Below, one piece after another: positions 60,732 through 64,000 of a stretch of 64,000 bases of DNA (within the stretch, counting starts at the first letter, position 1; each line of letters begins with the position of its first letter). The DNA lies in assembly GCF_025698545.1 (NCBI RefSeq), contig NC_068577.1, positions 186,001 through 250,000 of the forward strand. Reading direction: 5' to 3'. The notes under the pieces are model-generated. The model was not told where the DNA came from, searched no databases, and worked only from the letters and a program-made list of their open reading frames with translations. Position numbers and translations under genes: made by a program. This stretch comes from Gossypium raimondii (taxonomy: Eukaryota; Streptophyta; Magnoliopsida; Malvales; Malvaceae).

Positions 60732-62778
60732 TATATTTAAGTTTTTGATTGAGTTGATGTCAGTTGAGGACATTTTTTCATATATAAAGTAAGTTATAAT
60801 ATTACGAGAGTAATTTTTTTATATTTTTATATAAAACAATAAAAATTTAATTATATTGAGATTTGAACGATGATAAAATAAATTTTAAATATATAATTAA
60901 CAGTATCATGTTAATCTGATTTTAAAATCAAATTTTTGCTATATAAATGTGTTCACCCACATCGATGTCATATTGTATTGTTAATTAGATTGTTGTGAGA
61001 TGTAATTGATAAAAATATGGGGACTAAATCTTAATATTTTCCAAAGTATAGAGGCCAATATCATATTTTGACCAAAAGAAAATGGGAGATGAAATAAACC
61101 ATGGAATAGGGTTAAAAGTGGGTTTGAAATTTGGAGGGGAGTGAAGGGTTGGGTTAAAATGTAACCATGTACAATTAATTTAGCCAAAAAAGTAAGATTT
61201 TTAAATATTAAAAAAAACTCCCCCACCTACCACTTGTTGTTTGAGTGCAGCCATGCTACCAATAGGATTTGGTCACTCACATTAGCAATTTTAATTATGT
61301 AATAGAAGAATCATTGTCTGTCCAATCCATCTCATCAATAATTACATTAAACATTGTAATAACTTTTTTTTCTCCGCTAAATTACTAATAAGTTTACGTT
61401 TTAGTCATTAAATTTCAGAAAGTTAAAAAAAATTATTGAGCTATTAAACTGATATTGTTTGGTTTTTTATGTTTGCACCGTCTGCATCTACAGAAAGCTT
61501 TTTCTTCCCCTTCTATTAAATTGATTTGGATCTAATGTATGTTATTTTACTCGTTGATGGATATTAACCGACCGTACCGACCGTCAAATCATTGCTTAGA
61601 GCTAACTATCCCAACTTAAAAACAAAAACTTAATAACCGAGTAACTTAAAAACTTTCAAATAGTTCAGTGACTTAAATAAAACTTTTGAATAGTTTAGTA
61701 AGTATTTTGTAGCCTTTTGAAATCAAGTGACTAAAATGTAAATTTTCTAATAGTTTAATGACCTTGGGTGTAATTTACTCTTTTTTTAATTTATTTTAAG
61801 GACTGCATTTCTGTCCAAAAGAGATTGGTTTATGAAGAAAATATGATTTACAAATTTCTAGGTAGCATCTTAAATAATTAGAATATTAAAAATGTGCTTA
61901 AAATAATAAATATTTAAATATGTGGGATAATAATATTTTTTCAGTATTCTTCATGTCTGCTTTATAGTTCGTATTGCTCTCCTCCATTTATAATTAATTA
62001 TTATAATGCATAAATGGATGAATTGATAATCAAAATATATCCAAACCTAAATTAAAATAAATTTGACAATTATTATAATATTTTTAAGTTAAAAATAAAA
62101 TAAAATAGCTAAATTAACACCAAGTTAATTTGAAAATGATGAATATTGTACTAATTTTATCAACAAATTATCTCCATAAATCAAAATATTTTCATAATTT
62201 TTTATATATTATATTTTTCGTCGTTTATAAATTATATAATAATTAAAAAGCAGATAATAATTTGAAATATTGGCGGTGAAATTTTTTAACTCCACAAGCA
62301 AGATTAAAATGCTGCCACATGTCCTTAATTAATAATTTAAAAGGAAAAATATTTGGCATATTGTTAGTCGAGTAGGATCTGGGGGTTGACAAGTATCTTA
62401 TAAGGTAGAGTAGGATCTGGGGGTTGACAAGTAATTTTTTAAGACTGTTTGTGGAATAAAAAATACACTACCAATGTAACAAATACTGACCTAATTTTAA
62501 AATAAAAAATAAATAAACGAAACACATAACTACATTTTAATCTTGATTGCGAACTTGTGTATCAAATAATAATTCTTAATTATTATTTTTTGAGATACTA
62601 ATTTTAATAATTTTATACAGACATGGTATTATTATTTTTTAAGATTTTTTTCTCCCTCTTGTTCACATTTTCGTGGGTAATATCTGTATTTTTTTCACTA
62701 TGGTATTTGAATTTGTAATTATATTCATTTTGGTCTTTGAACTTATATTCCATCAAGATTTGGTGATGTGACCAGTCT
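60732..62778. other. Intergenic upstream of WRI1, with repeats
   Basis: About 61380-61790 looks like an element with TIR-like ends ('aagtttacgttttagtcatt' against 'agtgactaaaatgtaaattt'). A 26-bp sequence starting GAGTAGGATCTGGGGGTTGA occurs twice 39 bp apart (62369 and 62408). No gene seen. Confidence 0.45.
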
Positions 62779-63080
62779 TCTTGGAACATGACTAGATTAG
62801 TCGATCGGACTAATTGAACTGAGAATTGATCGGTATATTGGTCCAAACAAAGAGACTGAACTGATTGAATCAAAAACTACTCGAAATTGGTAAAAACAAA
62901 AATTTGGGACAAAAATCAATAGGTGAATATATTGAATCAATTTCATAATATTTTTTACTTTTTAAATTTTTATTAAATTTTAATTGAATAATTAAATATT
63001 ATTGGTCTAGTAGTTGAATCGATTAAATCGGGAACTAGTAGTCTGACTAGTTCAACCACTAGTCCAATTATTAGAACATT
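62779..63080. mobile_element. MITE-like repeat, relative of 27757-27996
   Basis: It shares 'ggtatattggtccaaacaaa' and the flanking 'ttgaactga/ggttgaa'-type motifs with the copy at 27757. The ends are CTTGGAACATGACTAG and, reverse-complemented, CAATGTTCTAATAATTGG. Confidence 0.45.
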
Positions 63081-63089
63081 GTATGTGAC

Positions 63090-63283
63090 AGGAAAGGATT
63101 GTATGAAACATAGATACCACGTCATCTGTATCCATTTTCCAATAATTTAATGCCACATCAGTATTTTCCACCTAAATTTCACCATTTTCATCCTGAAAAA
63201 ATAAAGAATTTAGGATGAAATTACTAATGTGACATTAAACTATTAGAAATGGATAACATCCCTGTTCCGTACAATCCTTTCTC
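63090..63283. mobile_element. Mutator-like MITE with perfect target duplication
   Basis: 194 bp. The left end is AGGAAAGGATTGTATGAAAC. The right end, reverse-complemented, is GAGAAAGGATTGTACGGAAC. GTATGTGAC flanks both sides (63081-63089 and 63284-63292), a 9-bp duplication typical of Mutator elements. It is related to 25181-25325 and abuts the repeat at 62779-63080. Confidence 0.8.
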
Positions 63284-63842
63284 GTATGTGACACTTTAAG
63301 CTTATACCATGTCATTGCTTGAAATTTTTTTCAAATGGTGACGTGGCCACATCATCAAGCTTTTATAATTTTAAGTTCAGGGACTAAAATGAATCAATTG
63401 TCAAGTTCAGATATCAAAATAAATAAAGAAATACAAGTACTAAAGTGGGCCCAATTATCAAAATCGAGGGGCTAAAAACTTATATTATTGGTTTGATTGA
63501 CTAATAGATGAATAGTGAAATCTTTTGAAAGATACTAAATATGAATTATTTTAGAAAATTGCATATGAAAAAGTGAAACATTAATAGAAAGATGAGGACC
63601 ATGAATGAATTTTATTTTTGTTTGATGCTTTTGACCTACCAACATCAATGAAAAAATAATCTATTTTAAAATATTACAAATTTATTTTCAAATACTAAAA
63701 ATATACTGATTCGAAAATTAGAAAACACTTAATCCACGTGCATCTTGCCGTTATAGTATCACTTAAATGGTTAAATTAGGAAATAATTATAAAAAAAGAG
63801 AGTAAAATTAGTAAAAAAGATATTATTGATAGAAAAGATAAG

Positions 63843-63965
63843 ATTTTTTTGAGATAATATCTAAAATTATTCGTAGTCCCTCTCAACTCATAAATAGGAG
63901 GATATTGCGCTTCAGCGCACTCGAACCCACGTCTTTTTATCAATCAAATTAAGATTCAATCGATT
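63843..63965 (-). mobile_element. SINE-like copy
   Basis: Read on the minus strand: 'gacgtgggttcgagtgcgct', 'gaagcgcaatatcctcctat', 'ttatgagttgagagggacta', then an AT-rich tail ending in A-runs. This copy lacks the block between the A-box-like and B-box-like parts seen in other copies. Confidence 0.55.
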
Positions 63966-64000
63966 ACTAATACTTAATATTTTTTTCTATAAAATATTAT

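Overview
This is a nuclear segment of a eudicot plant. The evidence is spliced genes with canonical GT-AG introns, AT-rich intergenic DNA full of short non-autonomous transposons, and an all-plant gene set (lycopene cyclase, LOB-domain, AP2, CDPK, fasciclin-AGP, ERD15). From memory, the style of the small repeats resembles Malvaceae, perhaps cotton (Gossypium); that is an inference.

Layout. 1-3960: two DUF247 genes in a head-out palindrome, with a Harbinger-like element on the axis. 5918-7411: lycopene beta-cyclase (LCYB). 8531-10033: a 1.5 kb hAT-like element. 10222-13057: SDP1 triacylglycerol lipase, three exons. 16760-18706: an unrecognised Lys-rich protein made of about 13 tandem repeats. 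21572-23440: ERD15, with a 1.16 kb leader intron holding four tandem repeats. 25131-25880: a SINE-like element cut by two different MITEs. 26824-27561: tRNA-splicing endonuclease catalytic subunit (SEN2-type). 31004-32966: LOB-domain gene (LBD1/LBD11 type). 36055-37104: a glutaredoxin-domain protein with a C-terminal CxxC zinc module. 38236-41537: a CPK1-like calcium-dependent kinase, seven exons. 43955-47189: an FLA17-like fasciclin arabinogalactan protein with a small second exon. 51164-55039: the COMPASS subunit RbBP5-like (RBL), five exons. 57215-60188: WRINKLED1 (WRI1), seven exons including the 9-nt micro-exon. Nearly all genes except one DUF247 copy and the LBD gene lie on the minus strand.

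The genes do not form one pathway. WRI1 (activator of seed-oil synthesis) and SDP1 (lipase that breaks oil down) do share the window. CPK, ERD15 and DUF247 suggest stress or signalling roles, and RBL, LBD and WRI1 are regulators.

The most striking structures outside the known genes are the DUF247 palindrome, the self-amplifying Lys-rich repeat gene, the repeat array inside the ERD15 leader intron, and the SINE/MITE nest. I saw no CRISPR, rRNA or tRNA gene, and no whole LTR element. Exon borders were read by eye from splice sites and family homology; reading frames were checked across every join.
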